From: Gymnogyps californianus
Lineage: Eukaryota; Chordata; Aves; Accipitriformes; Cathartidae
Assembly: GCF_018139145.2 (NCBI RefSeq)
Contig: NC_059473.1
Coordinates: 1,736,001-1,800,000 of the forward strand
DNA: 64,000 nt
Direction of reading: 5' to 3'
Both the position numbers and the translations under genes were made by a program. A model generated the notes under the pieces. That model saw only the letters and a program-made list of their open reading frames with translations, was not told where the DNA came from and made no database searches. Shown piece after piece: positions 10,194 to 24,202 of the stretch; position 1 is the stretch's first letter, and each line of letters opens with the position of its first letter.

Positions 10194-13100
10194 GTAAGAT
10201 AGAAAAAAGGCAAGAACAGTTGGCTAATTAGACGTCAAAACTAAGTTAACACCTTTTTCCTTGTCTACTACATACTAATATCACTCAGTTATAACTGTAG
10301 ATAGCCTTTAATTTTATTTTGACTTATTTTTTAAAAACGCAATGCAGCAAGAATGAATGATGTGTAGGCCAGCTCCATTCTTGCTGTAAGTGGAAATAGT
10401 TTCCACCTATCCAAAAAGGGTTGAGACTTCTGAAAGTCTGTTCCTGCTATTTCCAAGTTATTTGTGAATTCTGGACAAGGCTGACTTTCTTGAGGGAAAA
10501 TTTTGTGCCTGACTTGTATTCTGCCATAATTTAAGAAAATTCACATCATTAAACCTTAAGACCAGGCATGTTAATTAAAATTGGAGCTTAACTCCTAAAT
10601 GGCCAGGCAATTTCAAAAAATTTATGGGTTTGTTTATAATTGATTAAGGAATAAAAAAATTAAATCTTCCCTAAGCAGTGAACAGAATGAGAGCATTCTG
10701 CCTCATCAGGAATGATGTAATCTTGTATTATACTATTTACTCTCAATACTTACAATGTTGTAATGCAGAATAGGAATGTTCTGCTATACCTGCTCATTCT
10801 TGAGCCTTCATATAGAGAAAAGCGTGATGGTATCTCCTGCCATACTTTCTCTTACGTGACACCGATCTGTCACTCTTTATTTTCTTGATATTCTCTGGAG
10901 CTGCCTTTCTTGGCTTGCTTTCTTCTTAGAGAACTGTATGCATGTTTGCTGCTGGAATCCTCTTACTAGACGTAATGAACTGGATTAGTCAGGAGAGCCT
11001 ACTGATTAATGCATAGCTACATACTACTACCTGCTGAAAGTACTCTAATTTGAAGGGAACGCTGTAATGAAGGATGAAGGCAAAAATTGGTGTATGCTAT
11101 AATTTTGTTTAAAAAGTCTGTTTATACAATGGCAATACTGTAAATTGGAATTTCTGGAGTATTGTTCGTTCTTCAAGGCTCCTCACAGTATCTTGTGTAG
11201 TGGGTATAAGTAGTAGTATTAAAGAGTCAGAAGTTATTTCTGCATCAAAACCAAAACACATTGCACAGACTTAAAATAACTACGCTTGCCCCAGTTAACT
11301 TGATATTAGTACTGACATAACTGAATAAGAAATACTGAAATGGAAGATCAGAGGAGGAGAAACCTCACTTCTGATTGAAAGGACTGCAGAAATGGATTGA
11401 AAGGTTTTACTAGTCAAAATTCAAGAATGGTTTAAGTAATGATGAGGGTACTAACTGTCTTCCACAATTAGGTGATCTGACTATAACAGTTAATATATGT
11501 ACAAATATAAATATATAAAAATCTTTTCTGATGAATCGCTTCATAAATCAGTTGTGAAATGTAATTGTCTTTATCAGAAGTAGCAGCATGAAGAATTACA
11601 CTCTAAACAAGCATTAATGGAGGAGTAAGAGAAGTTTGGGCCAATATCATCAGAGAAGAGATCTGCTGTTTGAAAAGGCAGTGTAGGCTCTCTTGCAGCT
11701 GTACAAATAAATTCTTGGTGTTAGCTAACGCCCATGATTACTTGATTTTAGAAATAGGACAGTCTTGTAACAATTCTTCCTGCATTTGAGTTGTTCCTGA
11801 ATGTGGACAGTAGGCTGTAAGCTATGTTTTTGATTCACAGACATTTGATCAGTATCAAGAAGTAAATTTTGTCTATCATAACCATGCACTGGTGTCTATT
11901 CCAGAAAAAAGGGACAATGCCCTTTAGGCTTTTGGAGACCAATTATTTTCCGGATCTGATACGCGTAGCACGCTAAAACCAGGCTGAATTAGAGGTGTAC
12001 CCAGAATCCCTAGGTTTCTCCATTAGCTGAAAGGTAACCTGGCATTCACTTGTATTTGGCAGGGAGATAACAAAATAAACAATGGAGAGACCCAAGTTCT
12101 GTCCTCGGAGGCACTAACTTCTGTTCCGTTGGAATGCTGCCATGGACTTCAGTGAGAACAGTAATTGGTCATGCAACTGGAGGAACGCTACCAAGCAAGG
12201 AAATGCATTATTAATGGGACAGTGTTTGAGAAGTGGTAGATAAGATAAAGACACTAAGTCACTCTCTTGGTGCTGGATTTGTTTTTTCCTACTTACAGAA
12301 GTATCACTGTGGCTTCAGGAATGTTATAAAAGCCTGAACTTTGTTGCATGAAGTTCACCATTTGAAAGCATGCCAGGTACTGTGCTATCCTAAGCAAACA
12401 AGTAACTACCAATTTGTAGTTACAAAGTTGTTGTGCAAAGAGTGGGAGCAGAGGTAAGTGGATACATACAACCCTGCAAAGCACTAATAGCAATAATAAA
12501 ATTCCAACTGAGGCATAGGGATGGTAAATAGAGCAGGAAGGGTGCAGGAACTGGACTTTTAAAAAGCTCAACATGGAGGAATTTACCTGAAGTTGTTTGT
12601 TTGGAGCTGCAGTCAATGGCATCACTGGAAACTAGTTCTTGGTGAGCAGCATAAACAGAAAAGGGCTAGATGGGGAAGAGAGTCTCAGCAGAAGAGGTCC
12701 TATCTTGAAGGACTTCTTGAGCTTGAGAAGGCATTCAGGAGCAAAAGCTCAGGAGATATGTTTGGAGCATGAAAAGAGGTCAAAATAATATATCAACTGA
12801 TAAGAGAATCATCTGTTTAGATGGCAGCGTCTTGGTGCTCTGGGCAGATCACAGCTGGGGACATTTGAGACTTACTGTGAGTCTTGTACAACTGTTGCTG
12901 ATGTTTTGTATTTTTTTCCTGTTTAAAAACAACTAGCATCATAAAATTTCTATGACATATACTGCTGAACTGTAAAACTAGTGTACCAATCTTAGTAGTA
13001 CAAATCTTAGTACCAGGTAGGAAAATACATGTGAATTGTGATGTGTATCTCCAGATAAGGGAGGGGCTATAACAGTAATATCTTTTATCAGAAATAACCA

Positions 13101-15203
13101 TGTCTGCAGTCTGGAAATAGGCAGACAAAAAATTTGCAGACCAAGTTAAAACTAATTAATGACCCGCTATATAACTGAGAGGAAAAAAAACCTGTTCAGT
13201 TATCTAAGTTTGCTGATACTTTCAAAACAAAATGATGACTAAATAGTAATGTGTACTCCAAAGAATGAGTGATATATGAAGATGAATAGGATTTAGGCAC
13301 TATTTATCACAGTTAAGCCATAGCCTGAATACCATAATGCTGATTACTTAAATTCATTATGCAGACAGCATAATCTAGCAGTCAGTAATGTGCCTGTGAG
13401 AAGGAAGAAACTATTTCTATCATTTTAAACTGAATTGTAGGCACAGTGTGATTGAGTCTGTGCTTTCTCTTATTTCTAAGATATACTAACGTTTGTAACA
13501 ACACTTTTGTCTGAAGCAAAGTCCATTAAACCCACTGAATTCTTACATTCTGCTGTTTAAAGTATTCAGAAGAACTGTGAAATTCACCACCACTGATGAA
13601 GGACCCATTTTCTACCTTCGGTCTTTCAGTAATATCATGACATTTAACCTAGTCTGAAGCTGATGTTTCTCAAACTGAGAAATGCATTTTTTTGATTCCT
13701 CTAGACTCTTAGCTCTTCAAGTTTGCTGGATCCAGATAAGCATGCAGTGTTTTGTGATAAATGCCTTCCCAAAGCTTTCCTGCCTAGAACCGCCAGATGA
13801 ATAAGAAAATACTTAGTGCCTTTCAACTTCCGGTCACAGAACTACTTTATCAAAGGTAGGAAGTGTGATTTGCCAGATGTGTGGAAAGTAAGGCACAGAA
13901 AGGTTAAAAGTTTTGTTCTAGATAACCATTTCAGCTGTAAAAAGGGATCTTTACACCTTTGCAACTCTTAAACTTTGAGATTGTGAAGCTCACTCAGCAC
14001 CAAGGTGCAGGTTAGGAATAGAGCATAGTACCTTCATGTGCAGGAACTTGAGCAAACCATTGTATGTTTGTACTTAATGGATATAGAGGTATGTCACTCT
14101 GTACATATAAGATGTGTTGGTGATGCTTGCATCATCTCTGTTTAAATAGCCAGCAGTGCATGGATGCACTTCCAGCTTCCATTTATGTGACCAGTCTTTG
14201 TCCTGTGGAATAAATAGTAGTTCATTTTTATGGTGTTAATACTCCTGAGATTGTTGTGAGCAGAGTGTTACAGGTCTGCACACAATTATTTGTGAAATTA
14301 TCATGTATGAAATAACAATTTAGTTCTGACCTAGCTGTAAAATTTATTCTTTGCGTGGTAGGAAATGTTGCACTCCTGAGCTGCCCTTTTCTTCAGTGGA
14401 AATTCTGTGATATTTTGGGAAGAAAAGAAAAAAGGGACATTTTCTGAAATTTTTGGCTTAGTCAAGGTACATTTAAAATGTACACGTGTTCTGAATGAAC
14501 TAACTTATTTGTTCTGAAAATACTGAGATGACAGTGCTGCTTATGAGAAATGCTTACAGGTTTTCAGCCAGGCAGAAAGGGCAGACCCTAATGAATAAGG
14601 CCTGCAGTGCTTACTTTGCTTCTTATACTATCTAATACTGAAGTAAATCAGCGAAGTGTTTTATATACACATGTAGGGTGAGTTGCAGTGACTGCTTTTA
14701 ACCTTTCAGACAGTTTGTGATACTACTGAATGCTAGGAGCTATTTTAGTGTCTGATGCAAAGGCTAGTTAATCACTTTAACCCAACACTCTATTTGAAGA
14801 TGCAGTACTAAAGAGAATGGGAAGAATTGCCGTACACCTAATGAACCCCTCTCATGCCAGCGGTGCAAAATTTCACCTTCTGTTTCTAGGTGATGTACTT
14901 TCCCTCCCCCTCAGCCCCAACCAGTTTCCTCTGAGTCATGCACATACCATCCTCTTTACCCTGTTAGAAAGAAATTAGTGAGAAAGGGAAACCATAAAGC
15001 CCAGTAGCAAATCAGCTTCCTATCTGGCAGCTCTGCTGACCAGCAGCTGTTTACCTCCGGGTAGCACTCTTCACTCACTGGCTGCTTTTTCAACTTTTTA
15101 GATAGTATACATAGAGTGTAGTGAATGAGATCACATGGGAAAGCTGAGATATTTTTTTTAATGTTCTCTTTCCTTTTTCCTAAAAGCCATGGCCAGGACT
15201 TAC
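10194..15203. other. No gene seen
   Basis: This is AT-rich sequence with many good-looking isolated splice motifs, for example an acceptor ending near 12298 and a GTAAGT near 12455, but no open frame between them. The only recognisable repeat is the MIR-like piece near 13.9 kb. The minus-strand frame at 14956-15285 is not bounded by sensible signals. Confidence 0.45.
13882..13915. repeat. Old MIR/CORE-SINE-like fragment
   Basis: The motif GGAAAGTAAGGCACAGAAAG followed by GTTAAAAG resembles the core of MIR-type SINEs ('gaggcacagagaggttaag'). Only about 35 bases can be matched by eye and they are diverged, as expected for an ancient amniote insertion. The exact family and ends need a repeat search. 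Confidence 0.35.
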
Positions 15204-15353
15204 TTGCATTTTTTAAAAACTGTCTGTGGGGGAATGGAGACACTAAAAGCTGTAGTGGATATGATATGGCTGTGATAATTAACATGATTTGATACGCTCA
15301 ATACAGACTTGCCTTGAAGCAAATCACCATAGAAATCCAACTCGTGTTTGGTC
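15204..15353 (-). CDS. Minus-strand internal exon candidate
   Basis: Read on the minus strand, an acceptor with a pyrimidine tract (GGCCTCTCCCCTAG) is followed by 150 bases and a consensus GTAAGT donor (plus-strand ACTTAC at 15198-15203). One leading base, 49 open codons and two trailing bases make a phase-symmetric exon. The peptide starts TKHELDFYGDLLQGKSVLSV, continues SNHVNYHSH and ends TVFKKC. The 'SVSNH' string loosely recalls the NH-containing motif of glycerolipid acyltransferases, but the catalytic H-X4-D is absent, so I do not claim that family. No partner exon was found on this strand. Confidence 0.25.
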
Positions 15354-17493
15354 CTAGGGGAGAGGCCTGGATACGTTATTTTGTTTTGTAGCAAGCCCGT
15401 ACGGTAAGGTTTTCAAGTGGTCTAAAGGAGACAGTCTGCAGAACCAGGGCCATTCTGCTAAAAATGCTACAGAATTATCAGTTCTGAAGAACTTTAGCAA
15501 TAATGTACTGTATTTGCTGCCATCACTGCAAAGTGGAAGAGGAAAAAAATGGATTTTTTTTTTTCTCTGCTGCTACTGTAATATAGGAGGCATTAACTTC
15601 TGGAAACTAGGAGGCAGACTTAACCTTAGATTCTCCTATTCACTGAAATAAAGACAAGATGTCAGCTGAACATTGTTTAGCATCAAAAACCTGATGCAGC
15701 TAATAAGAGAAGGAAGGGAAAATACCCTCTGAATTTTAAAAATGTGCTTTAATTCAGACAGTAAACAACCACAAATCAAAGACTCGCAGCATTAGAAAAA
15801 TACTTGAGTGACTTATTTAAAAGTAACCTGAAGCAACCACTAAACTAGTGCAATTGAAACAAGTATTCAGAAAGAAAAAGAAATCTCCCTGCTAACTATT
15901 AGAAAAATAGGTAAAGGGATCTTTTGAAGCAAACCTCTTTACTGATGCTGCTACCTCTAGTGTCAGTGTATCTTTTGTCTTGATTAGTACATGTAATACT
16001 TGCTGCTCAATGGTCATGGACTATTTGGTTATGCTTCTGTATATTACAATTGTTATAGATAATGCTTGTCTCAATGAGAGAAATCCTACCAATTTACTGC
16101 TTCACACTTCCCCACTAATTTATTTTTCCTCAAACATCTCTTTCCATGTTTTGAACATCTGAGCTGTGATCCATCTGTCTGTGACAGAGATGTTTATTCT
16201 TAGTCCAAGATGGAATTTCAGACTTCTGTTTCTTAGTTACCGTTTTCCTTCACCCAAGACCTATATATCTGGATGTATGATATGGACAACTTAAAATTTC
16301 AAGTGGAGCACCTTAAAAAATTGAAGCACCTTAAACAGTTCTAGGAGTCCTCTGAAGTATATTGCCGAACAGCGTCTCGACAGTAGCTGCAATGTAAAGT
16401 GTAAGGACTATATACAGGCTTTTCTACACTGAGCTGCTTCCATTTTTCTTTTCCAGTCCTTTGTTGCTTCATATCAGAGTTGTTATATCCTAACAGCTAA
16501 TTCCGAGACACTCCCTTCTTGACAGTCTTTTTTAGTTCCCTTGAGTCTGAGGTCAGCTAGAGTTTTATAGTCGCCTAACTCCCAGAAACCTTTGTAGCTC
16601 TCCTCTCCCTCTGGGATTTGCCTTTCCATTTTATTTCAGGCTTTCACCATTGATACAGCTCCCTGTATAATGCTAATCCAGGAGAAGCCTTTTATTTCCC
16701 TCTGCTCCTCATTCCTCTCCTCTAGCTATTCCATTTTAGCTGATAGTGATCACTAACGGCTTAGGCTCCTGCTTGTGCTGTAGTTACAGTCTCTCTCAGA
16801 AGTCCTGCCTCAACAGCCACACTCCGTTGGATACTTGGGGGTGATACTTCCTGACAGCGTAACACCACTGAGGATTGCATTACCCAGGCATGCAGAAAAG
16901 AGAAAGTGCCTGTCTAGCCTAATAAAATAAACACATGAGTAGAAAAATACAAGCCAGAGGTAGGGCTAGGGCTGCACACTATTGGGCTTTCATCTGTTCA
17001 AATTGCTCTTCTCTTTCATCATGAAGAAAATTTTAATATTAAAATGTCAAGTCATGTATGCACAGGCGTAGGGAAATTGAATCTCAGAGCCGGCCAGTCA
17101 GTTTAAGGTCTGAGTCAAGTAAGTTTAACCCAAGAAAACAAAATTACGTGAACCCATCTTATTTCTTCTTCAACCCACTTTGCAGTAAATAGTGTTGTTA
17201 GGGTCCTGAAACTTAGCTATCCCTCCCTAACCACCTCTAGCTCCTTCCCTGAAGCCCCCACTAAATCCCTCTGTGAACACATCCTACAAGCCTTTCAGAG
17301 GCAATTGGCTTACAACAAAGTGGAAGCCCAGTGTGCCATCTCATAACTATTCTGCCTTCTCTTTAGGAAACCAGAATGACTACATCTTTCCACAAGATAC
17401 CAAGCTTAGAAAGTTATTTTATTTTTAACTCTTAGTATAGATACAGTATGCAGTTTTCTCCATGCCTTCATATGCAGTGCTGATTTTCTGCAG
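15354..17493. other. No gene seen
   Basis: This is AT-rich sequence with pyrimidine-rich patches around 16.4-16.8 kb. No bounded frame, RNA gene or clear repeat was recognised. A second, weaker MIR-like string lies at about 17070-17100. Confidence 0.45.
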
Positions 17494-17595
17494 TGCACCT
17501 GCTTAGATTTACATAAACATTACACTTGTGATTTGGAGGGGGACATGGATGGACAACAACTCTGTCACAGAGAACTTAAATCCACCTGTGATCAG
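17494..17595 (+). CDS. Very weak cysteine-containing exon candidate
   Basis: An acceptor TTTTCTGCAG ends at 17493 and a GTAAGT donor begins at 17596. The 102 bases between are 34 open codons in phase 0 with five cysteines (starting CTCLDLHKHYTCDLEG). Both other frames contain stops. At this length a chance open frame is common, and no family is recognised. Confidence 0.15.
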
Positions 17596-20500
17596 GTAAG
17601 TGACTTCAGTGACACATTAAGGGCCATTTTCTTCAGATGCTGGCTGTAAATTTAAAAACCCAAACCCTGACATACCCCTTAGGGTATGCTTATATTTTCT
17701 TTAAAATGTGTTTGTGGGAAGAAATGGACAGGAAAACTTGAACTTGTGGCCTTGTCTATACTGAAGAAATTTACCAGGGAAATCTTTTTTCTGCAGGTGA
17801 GCTGTTAATGAAATTGATGATTGCATTTTTCTCTTGAACTTAAACTTATTGTCCCCTCCTTCTCAGATAAGTTATTTCTCAGGACTAAATGAGGGTTCTG
17901 AAGGAAGTACTGACTACAGTTGTCCAGTCACAAGAGGAGTAGCCTCTAAAAGAGTAATGCAAACTGAGGGTGGATGTGTGTCATGGTTCATGCCACAGTT
18001 AAATGTCTGATAAGGAATTAGAAGTTGAGTCTGGCTGTAGAAACATTGCACTGGAGGTCATATTCTTCCTTTTTAACTCATTTCTGCTTAGAGCTGAAAC
18101 AGTAGCAAAGGTGTCTTTTGACATAAACTGGAATTACAGAAGAAATATTCTTAAGTTGCTTTTCCAAGGCTGTGAGCACCCACATACTACTTGAGAAGCA
18201 TCGAATTAACTAGATGGTGATGCTTAGCAGAGTGCGGGAAGGTAACCTCACTGACTTCCTTACAAAGTAGTAGTGCAGCTAACCAGTGTGAGAAACTGAA
18301 AATGGTGAGGTCAAACAACTCAGCATGTGTAAGATCAAGAAACATGTATTATCCTAGATTCCATCCCTAACTGCTGAAGGGGGAGAAACATAATCTATCA
18401 AGGCCATTTATCTCAATCAATATATGTTCCTTCACTCTCCACAGTTGTGGCAGTCTGCATGAACAGTCCCCATTCAGCAAATGTTTCCTCACAGCCAAAG
18501 AGGAAGCCTCTGCTTAGTGCTCTGTATTGAGCTGATCTCCAATTCTGTACTAATTGCTGATGTGTTTCAGGCTAGGGTAAGAAATGGGGATATGAACTAA
18601 CTGCATATACAAGTGAGAGGGAAGGCACGCTGGGGAGCAGGCTGGACTGAAGCCTTTGTTGGCAGAGCCAGCATAGGTGCTGCCATGCTCTCCTGTTCTC
18701 CCCAAGGCTCAGTCCCGTTTGTGTCTTGCTGCCTCAGGCTTCTGGGATGGGGCCTCCTAGCAACAGTGCACTAACAGCCAGGCTGGGGGGACATAGACAG
18801 AGCACTCACGGTCTTCAAAGTGCTCATCCCCCATCGCCTTCTGCTTGCAAACCCTCTCTGGGTCTTTCCAGGTGCCATGTGCCATACCCTGGAGATGTGC
18901 ATGCTTCACAAGAGGAGGGAGGGCATCTCCCTGCCTGCTTTAAGTGCTCTTGCCAGTGCAGGGTCCCAGCTTTAAGCCCTCAGGAGCAGAGTGGACTGCT
19001 GAGATTTCCCACCCACCAGACCTGGGTCTAAAGTGAAGCAGTATAATGTTGTTATGGGGTAGAGTTCTGCTCTAGCATTTCCCAGTTCAGGGCTTCATGT
19101 CATTACTGGAGAGGTCGTTAGCTCTCAGAGGTGACTTGCAATGCAGAGAGCGATTCAGGTACCTAACTGAGGGCTGGCAGAGTCAGGAGCTTGGGATGGA
19201 AGACATACAGGGATGTGCAGGAGCAGGCTTAAGTCTTTAGGGTACATGGGGGTGTGTGTATGCAAAGCAGTTCTGCAAAGTGATGTCTCCGTAACTGATT
19301 ATTTAGCCCTCTTGAGAAACAGGGAAGGTGGTCCAGGCTGTTGGCACTGCAATGCTTCTAGAACTTGAACTTGGCTGGCTGTGTGTGGTACCATATGCTG
19401 GGCCATAGAGTCATAGCCTGACTTCAACTGGGTGTTCTGCTCCTTGGGCTGTGGGTATTACATCGGGTCTCTGAGAAGCTGTAACTGTGTCTTGGACGAG
19501 CATCAGAATATGGGAAAGTATCTGTCACTTACAGTAGCTTTTCTTATGTGAACTGTGGAAGAAGTTGTAGATTCCAGGCATGAAACTGGGCACTGGTAGG
19601 CTAGGCAGTCTGTAAACAAAAAACCTGAACAAGCAGAAATAGAAGCAGAAGAGAAGAGAACACATTTGTTCCATAAACCTTATTGTTCAGCTAGGAGCTG
19701 AGGTTGAATTTCAAGAGCATTGTTTTGGGGCCTGTAATTGGGATTTTTTTTTCATATGGATATCTTTCTCAAAGGGACTTCCTCCATCAAACTAGCTATT
19801 TTATACCTTTTTCCTCTTTTTTGTTTAGACACTCACACACTGGATAAACACAGTTTCAAAGAGCTTTCAAAATCCAAAAGATGGGGACATTATACAAACT
19901 AATCTTACAAAGCGAGGTATTTCCTGGGAAAGCCTTCTAAAGGAATTTTTTTCATTAGCGAGTCCCTCATTACAGGATTAAAAGCTAAGCTCCTTCCTTC
20001 CTCATTTCTTCCACGAATTAGGTTTTCATAAAACCTTTTATGTGTTTTTCTAAGTACCACAGGTCTCACCTCTTCTGGCAGAAATATAAATGTTAATAAC
20101 ACTAATTATTTTACAGTAATCAACTACATTTAGGAACTTTGGCTAGGAAAATCTTTCCTTGGAAAGTATAGGAAATCCTCCTTTTTCAGTTTTTTACTAT
20201 GATATACTAAGTGTAGTTGAAAATATTCAGGGCCATATAGCAGATGAATTTCATTGACTTCAAGTCATAGGTCTTGCAGAATAACCCTGTTTTGGCCTTC
20301 TGAGGTCTTGCCTACTACTTCTAATACTGGTATTTTGAGAAGGGATTTAACTTTGTAATGGAAACTTGGGCCTATTAAATCCCCAGATCTGGCAAGTAGT
20401 GTCCACAGGTGAACCCCAGATCCTCTGGAGATGCTCTTATGTCAGGACTTTCCAATGTGGGGCCAGTGAAGGATCCTGAAGAGGGAGAAGGCAACAGATT

Positions 20501-23500
20501 GTCCTGACTCTGAGGGCTCGAAGTTGGCATAAAGGCATTCATCTCTTTTGCCATCTTTTGTGTTCCTGTATGACTGTAGGATGAGATTGCTTCATAACAG
20601 AACTCTTCTTTAGCAGACAGGCAGGGAGATGAGTATCAGGTCAAAAAGGAAAAACATCTGCTGGAAGATTAACGAGCAGATTATTGGCCAGGCTTTTTCC
20701 ACTTCATTATCTCTGCCTTCCACAGAAGTTGTCACTGCAATCCTGGTGATTTACTATGGAGCAGAAGGGAGTCGTCAAAGCAGGACTGAATTCTCTAGCC
20801 TGTGAGCTGGACCTCGGGGTCCAATCACGCATCTAGTAACTGCATCCAGGGAAAAGCTTCTATTTGGTGACCTCTGAAAGTGCGTGGCCACCATTATGGT
20901 AATGTTTTTCTCTTGCCACAGACCTCTGTGGAGACTTCTGTGCATGTCCAGAATTTGAGGGGAAAGGCAGAATAATGGACAACAAACGACTAACTGTAAA
21001 CCAAAAGAAAGGTGAACCTCTTCTAGGCCCTTTTCTTTCCCTGTGAAGGTAATACAGGTAATGCCTATATTATATCCAGGTTGTTATATAACAATAGTTA
21101 ACCTAATACAGTTCCAGACTTCTGCTCTGCCTCATCCAGTCTCCTCCAGTTAAACTGTAAATGAACAAAAAAATGAAAAAGCTAAAAATACTCCCAGGAG
21201 TAAGATCCCAAGAATGTGAATACTCATTTTTTATCAAATCAGAGATATGTGCAAGATGTATAGAAGTTGGAATACATAAGGTTTAGCAGCCTGAGAACTA
21301 TGGATGATGTAGAAGTTGTTGATGAATGCTGAGCGTGTAGGATCCAAGGGCTTACCCTCAGTAGTGGCAAAACATGCACAAGAAAAAAAGGTTTGTGCAT
21401 CCAATAGAAGCATAGAATTCCTGATATGAAAACATCTGAATTCCAGTAAAAAGGTCGTTTGTCTTGTAGTCTGTATCTAAAAAAATGCTGGTCAGTGCCT
21501 AATGTTCTTACGGGTTTCGTACTGAGATAATTTCACCCAGTGACAAGGTTGCGTTATTGCTTCATTTAGGACTCTAGAACAAATGGAAAAAAGAATAACA
21601 GTTAATGTAGACTTTCTAACAACTTTGTTAATATAGCTGACTTTCTAGACAGAAAAAACATGGTAGTGCAAATTAACGTTGATTTACAAGCAACTGATGC
21701 AGTAATTCCTGGGTAATGTGAGAACATACAAGTAAAACTAAAAAAGATGGCACTGGTTCAAAAATTGGAAAGTAGGTAAAGAGCTGATGAAAGGAACAGT
21801 GAGTTGTATGGCAAGTACTGGAAAGTTCATCAAATTCAGTCTTACTGGACTCATGTACACACATACACGTGTGTATGTTCAACATTAACATTGGGAAGAA
21901 GTGAAAATGTGCTTATTTAAGAGACATAATTTGGAGAGAGTGTCAGGATGATGAACAGAAAGAGCTGAATGACCTGAAAGACTATAGTAATAGAAATATC
22001 CACTCCTATGGAGCACTGTATGAGGTCTTCACACAGACAGAGAAGTGTTAATGCTATTGTACTGTGTGCAGTCTGACAGTTGAGACTGTACAAGATGTTC
22101 AAGAAATTGAACTGGAGCAGGTTCAGTTGGGGTGAGTACAATAATCATAGGATGGGAAAGCCAAATTTGGGAGAGGAGAGAACCTGTCTTTTTTTTTTTA
22201 AACCCATTCAAAAAGAAACAAAAGTATTAGAGAATGTTGTTGGTATTTCTGCTCATGTTATAGGGGTAAGCACTCAGGGCCACAGAAGAAAGAATAACCA
22301 ATTTTAGCTAAAGGATAATACTTGGATAAGAATGACTGGGCCTTTATTGGCTTAAGACATCGATCACTGAAAATGAGGTGGCTTTTGACTTTTCTGAGCA
22401 GTGAGGCTCTAGCATGACAAGAGCAGGAGTAATGGGCAAAACCTGAATATTAAGATAGTTAGTGAATGCATAAAAGGGATCATATGGCAGAGTTGCCTGC
22501 AATAGCAGGTTTGTTTGATCAGGATGTCCTATCAATGCTATGTTCCTGAGGCCCTAAAAGAATTTATGTATATTGTATATGTAAATATAAATAGGTATGG
22601 GCATGGCTAACTTACAATCAAAAGTGCCTGATAAGCAACCCTGAAATGACACACACTGCTGTAGCTACATGTCGGGAAGTCACTAAAGGAAATGTTGTGA
22701 TCTGTGCCAAGTCCAGAACAATCTGTTAATAAAAGATGTTTATTTGTAAGTAGAATTGGTATGTAAAATAAAACTAGACTGGAAACTTTTCAGAGAGCTG
22801 ATCCCCTTCTTCCATCAAAGACAATGGAAGAAATTGCTTCTTTGAGAGCTAAATGAGATTTTTAGGTGAAAGACTGGCTTTCCACCATGTATTTGCATAC
22901 GGGGTGACAGGTGACATAGGGCCCAGTTTATATGACAATCAAGCACAGGAATAAGGCTAACAATTACTTTGATGTTTCAGTACAAAAGTGTGCTGTTGGA
23001 AACTTAACAATGTGAATTTTTATTGGCTCTTTATCAGTTGAATATTCTGAGACAAGAAACTGACATGTCGGTCTCTGAAGTTGATTTCTTGTCTATGACT
23101 TCAAATTACAGCATACATAAGACTTTTCCTTTCTTATCAGAAAACAGTGTTTGGTTTTGATGGAGAGCATTTCTTTTTTTAAACATTAACTATATATTTC
23201 AGTATCAGTTCTATTCTGCTTATCACTGTAATAAAAGTACAGTTTACTATTTCCTTGAAATGACTGAACTAGCTGGGTGAATGTTTTGTAGTAGAGAACT
23301 ATTTCCTTTTGTAACTTAAGTACTTAATTGCTTCTAATTCGTTTCTATTGAAAAGGAAGGTCGGATCAAAATGATAGACTGCAGAGGAAAGGCTGGAAAA
23401 GACAATGGTAACAGCATATTATTAATGTGTCAATAGTATGATCAGAGATGTCATTATGGGGTGGCACAAAGAAAAACGAGTAGGACACTAAGAAGAACAT

Positions 23501-24202
23501 CTGGGAAGAGTCAGAGAGGCGATTGAGGGATTCTGGGAAAGATTACTAAGATAAGTTGAAAGAAACCGCCAGCAAGCAGAATCGGAGAAACAGTATTTGA
23601 TGAGGCAATAGAGACCTCAGCTAATCAGTGTCCAAAGCAGCTGATAGGAATAGTCAAAACCTTTGAAATTAGCTGTTAGCAAGTCATTATCTCTTGAGAG
23701 AGCTGGCACAATAGCCAGATCAAAAAAAAAACACCCACAGAATTGAATCAGGAATAAAACAGTGAACAATGTTTTCAAATCTCAAAAATAGGCAATCCAG
23801 TCCAGGAATTTGGATCAGTTTTGTGCCTTCAGGATCAAATAGTAGATGTGAATGAGTCATATTCTTAATTTAGAAGAATCAAGACATTAACACTTTCACT
23901 GCAACTATTTGTACAACCTGACCTTCATTTCTCTAGTATGACTCAGGAGTAACTGGAACAAAATTAGTGTGAATGAGAACAGAATCTAATTTTTGGCATT
24001 TGCTGAGACTTAAACCCAGATTATACCAGAATAACTCCACTGAAACCTTGTTCTGGTTTCAGAGCAGTGAATAATATGCAGGGCCTACTGACTTCTTAAC
24101 TGATACATTTTTTCATTTGCTTCATATAAACATGTTTCACTATTATCAATGAGTATATGTATTGGTGTAAAAATTTCTTCCTTGTCTGCTTTTGTCTTTC
24201 AG
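17596..24202. other. No gene seen
   Basis: The frames at 18726-19031 (+) and 19905-20102 (-) are isolated and compositionally odd. A short imperfect palindrome, CATACACGTGTGTATG, lies near 21863. At about 24008-24045 a worn fragment ('taaacccagattataccag') resembles the ancient sauropsid repeat listed at 62170. Otherwise I see nothing. Confidence 0.45.

Noticed and set aside
13723..13805. Protein-like string LLDPDKHAVFCDKCLPKAF with a CxxC motif
   Set aside because: It ends in TGA without a donor and lies next to a MIR-like fragment; only one CxxC is present, so there is no zinc-finger fold.
15260..15320. Acyltransferase assignment for the minus-strand SVSNH motif
   Set aside because: The family needs H-X4-D, and the residues after the histidine do not supply it; one five-residue resemblance is not enough.
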